A stretch of 23,819 nucleotides of DNA, from the NCBI RefSeq assembly GCF_024693525.1, contig NZ_JAILKR010000075.1, positions 1-23,819 on the forward strand. Reading direction: 5' to 3'. Positions 22,556 through 23,819 of this stretch are shown here, piece by piece; positions within the stretch are counted from its first letter, which is position 1; the number at the start of each line of letters is the position of its first letter. Origin of the DNA: Selenomonas sp. (GTDB lineage: Bacteria > Bacillota_C > Negativicutes > Selenomonadales > Selenomonadaceae). Both the position numbers and the translations under genes were made by a program. The notes under the pieces are model-generated. The model ran no database searches. It saw nothing but the letters and a program-made list of their open reading frames with translations, and was not told the origin of the DNA.

Positions 22556-23407
22556 GTGAGCGACTACGAAAAAAAAGGGTATCTTTCTACGGATTACCGC
22601 ATTTTCCGCCTGAAAGATTCTACGTTAAAGCCGATTCCATTTCACTACCACGATTTCCATAAAATTATCTTATTTCTCGACGGCAACGTCGATTATGTCA
22701 TCGAAGGAAAGACCTATCATCTCACTGCCCGGGATGTTGTCTTTGTCTCTGCTGGCGAAATCCATCGCCCGATTTTCCTATCCGGTTCTGCCGACTATGA
22801 GCGCATTGTCATCTATGTCTCCCCATCTTTTCTCGAACGCTGGCAGCAACAAGACCCTCAACATAATGATCTTTCCCAATGCTTTTTGCAAGCCCGCAAA
22901 ACAGCCAGTGTCATGCACCAGGCACCGGGAACGAGTCACGATTTGCTATTCCACATGGATAAATTAGAAAAAACAGCCCACGGCGAGGGATTCGCTAATG
23001 GACTGTTCACTGAAATCCTCTTTATTGAATTTATGATTCTCGTCAACCGCCTGCTGGAAGGACACGAACTAGCAGGATTGGAAAACGCCTCCTACGACCA
23101 AAAAATCCAGGATGTTCTCACCTATATCAATCAGCATCTGGCAGAAGACCTTAGCATCGATACCTTGGCGGCACATACCTACACCAGCAAATTCTATCTG
23201 ATGCGCAAATTCAAAGCCAACACGGGCTATGCCCTGCACCAGTATATCCGCAGCAAGCGGCTATTGCTTGCCCGCGATATGCTCCGCAGTGACATGCCCA
23301 TCGCCCAGATTGCCGGCGAAGTCGGTTTTGCCGACTATTCCACATTCTCCCGTGCCTTCCGCGAAATGTTCCAATGTTCTCCGCGAGAGTATCGAAATAC
23401 GCATTAA
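22556..23407 (+). CDS. AraC-family transcriptional regulator with cupin sensor
   Basis: The protein (283 aa) has an N-terminal cupin-type sensor domain (about 20-110; FHYHDFHKIILFLDG, then VSAGEIHRP) and a C-terminal pair of helix-turn-helix motifs (about 185-283; LSIDTLAAHTYTSKFYLMRK and MPIAQIAGEVGFADYSTFSR), ending in the usual SPREYR. The sensor suggests a small-molecule ligand, perhaps a sugar; no transport or catabolic genes are nearby to name it. The start is GTG at 22556 with AAAGGAG eight bases before. It is the only plus-strand gene here, divergent from the small unknown gene. The repeat copy C begins about eight bases after its stop. Confidence 0.94.
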   Translation: MSDYEKKGYLSTDYRIFRLKDSTLKPIPFHYHDFHKIILFLDGNVDYVIEGKTYHLTARDVVFVSAGEIHRPIFLSGSADYERIVIYVSPSFLERWQQQDPQHNDLSQCFLQARKTASVMHQAPGTSHDLLFHMDKLEKTAHGEGFANGLFTEILFIEFMILVNRLLEGHELAGLENASYDQKIQDVLTYINQHLAEDLSIDTLAAHTYTSKFYLMRKFKANTGYALHQYIRSKRLLLARDMLRSDMPIAQIAGEVGFADYSTFSRAFREMFQCSPREYRNTH

Positions 23408-23415
23408 ACTTCAAG

Positions 23416-23685
23416 TTACAGTTTGTAGGGAAGTAGCGAGTTCGTATTCGAGGCAAGTCGCCGGCGGCGGGGGCCCCAGTACCAACGCTCCACCGGTGAC
23501 AACCCGCTACAAGAAATTTTTGCCTTTTAATTAAGAGTTGGAAAACAGTTAAACGCGCTTTGCTTGGACGAAACTGCTTTTCCAACGAGAACGCAGGCAA
23601 AAATTTCTTGCTTCACGCGGAACGTCAAGGCTACGCTTATGGTACTGGGGCCCCCGCCGCCTCGGTTAGAGTCGGCACAAAACTG
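23416..23685 (-). repeat. Palindromic repeat copy C, complete
   Basis: The copy is inverted relative to A and BR. Its outer stem is a perfect 21-bp inverted repeat (23463-23483 with 23641-23661), the middle stem a perfect 16-bp one (23510-23525 with 23595-23610), and the inner stem encloses the shared loop with CAAGCAAAGCGCG on the minus strand. The ends read ACAGTTTGT and ACAAAACTG, a short terminal inverted repeat. The end with ACAGTTT lies about eight bases after the AraC-type gene. The other end runs straight into a different inverted-repeat element. This copy best defines the full element length, about 270 bases. Confidence 0.87.
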
Positions 23686-23815
23686 CCTTCCCCTCTGGGG
23701 AAGGTGGGCGCGAAGCGCTCGGATGAGGTCCCTTTATACGCATTACGATAAGCATAATAGCTTAAGTTGCTACCTCATCCGCCCCTGACGGGGCACCTTC
23801 CCCAGAGGGGAAGGC
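23685..23815. repeat. Short inverted-repeat element of the CCTTCCCC type (MITE-like)
   Basis: A perfect 22-bp terminal inverted repeat (23685-23706 with 23794-23815) bounds the element; each arm is itself a hairpin, CCTTCCCC-TCT-GGGGAAGG. Inside are a second matched pair, GGATGAGGT (23721-23729) and ACCTCATCC (23772-23780), and two small hairpins (GCGC-GAA-GCGC and GCCCC-TGA-CGGGGC). The centre is AT-rich and has no gene. Similar CCTTCCCCTCTGGGGAAGG sequences are, from memory, common in genomes of gut and rumen Bacillota. A T run follows the right arm, so it might also terminate plus-strand transcription. Confidence 0.75.
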
Positions 23816-23819
23816 TTTT

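Overview
The window looks like a chromosomal segment of a Negativicutes bacterium, most likely a Selenomonas-like member of the Selenomonadaceae. Two observations point there. The gene order yaaR-holB-ricT-trmN6-rsmI-metG-tatD-yabE is the Bacillota order known from Bacillus subtilis. Yet the fumarate reductase flavoprotein carries a twin-arginine export signal, which fits an enzyme facing a periplasm in a diderm, anaerobic, fumarate-respiring Bacillota. No rRNA, tRNA, CRISPR array, prophage or transposase gene was seen.

Layout: (1) 1-216, part of a large palindromic repeat (copy A) abutting the 3' end of a c-di-GMP phosphodiesterase-type gene (217-2838, minus). (2) 3062-11164, the conserved housekeeping block on the minus strand. 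yaaR, holB, ricT, trmN6 and rsmI overlap or nearly touch and look like one operon; metG and tatD form a second; the 3D-domain gene has its own promoter and terminator. (3) 11320-13598, three single minus-strand genes: a small secreted protein, a Cof-type HAD phosphatase and a thioredoxin-reductase-like flavoprotein. (4) 13722-17406, an mfrABE-type operon for a methylmenaquinol:fumarate reductase, ended by a long hairpin. (5) 17590-19553, LysR regulator, HD-domain protein and PaaI-type thioesterase, all minus. (6) 19554-20379, no protein gene: a promoter with a hairpin, a terminator-like hairpin, two head-to-head copies (BL, BR) of the palindromic repeat and the flotillin terminator. (7) 20380-22380, a flotillin-like gene and a small unknown gene, minus. 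(8) 22556-23407, a divergent AraC-type regulator, the only plus-strand gene. (9) 23408-23819, another copy of the palindromic repeat (copy C) followed by a different short inverted-repeat element.

The most unusual content is the palindromic repeat family. Each roughly 270-base copy folds into the same nested stems. Copy BL has largely different stem sequences from BR and C, with both arms changed together, while the apical loop and some joining segments stay the same. That is the pattern expected when a structure in RNA or single-stranded DNA is what is kept. The open reading frame in the repeat is broken by a stop in copy BR at a base change that the stem tolerates as a wobble pair. All four copies present the same end to the 3' end of a gene or to a terminator-like hairpin. 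I do not recognise this as a named family.

A second theme is the fumarate reductase. Its iron-sulfur subunit has an extra cysteine where the classical enzyme binds a 3Fe-4S cluster, and its flavoprotein lacks the histidine that normally holds FAD covalently. A third is a shared promoter: the metG and thioesterase genes both have a TTGGCA-18-TATAAT promoter whose -35 box lies in the same hairpin.
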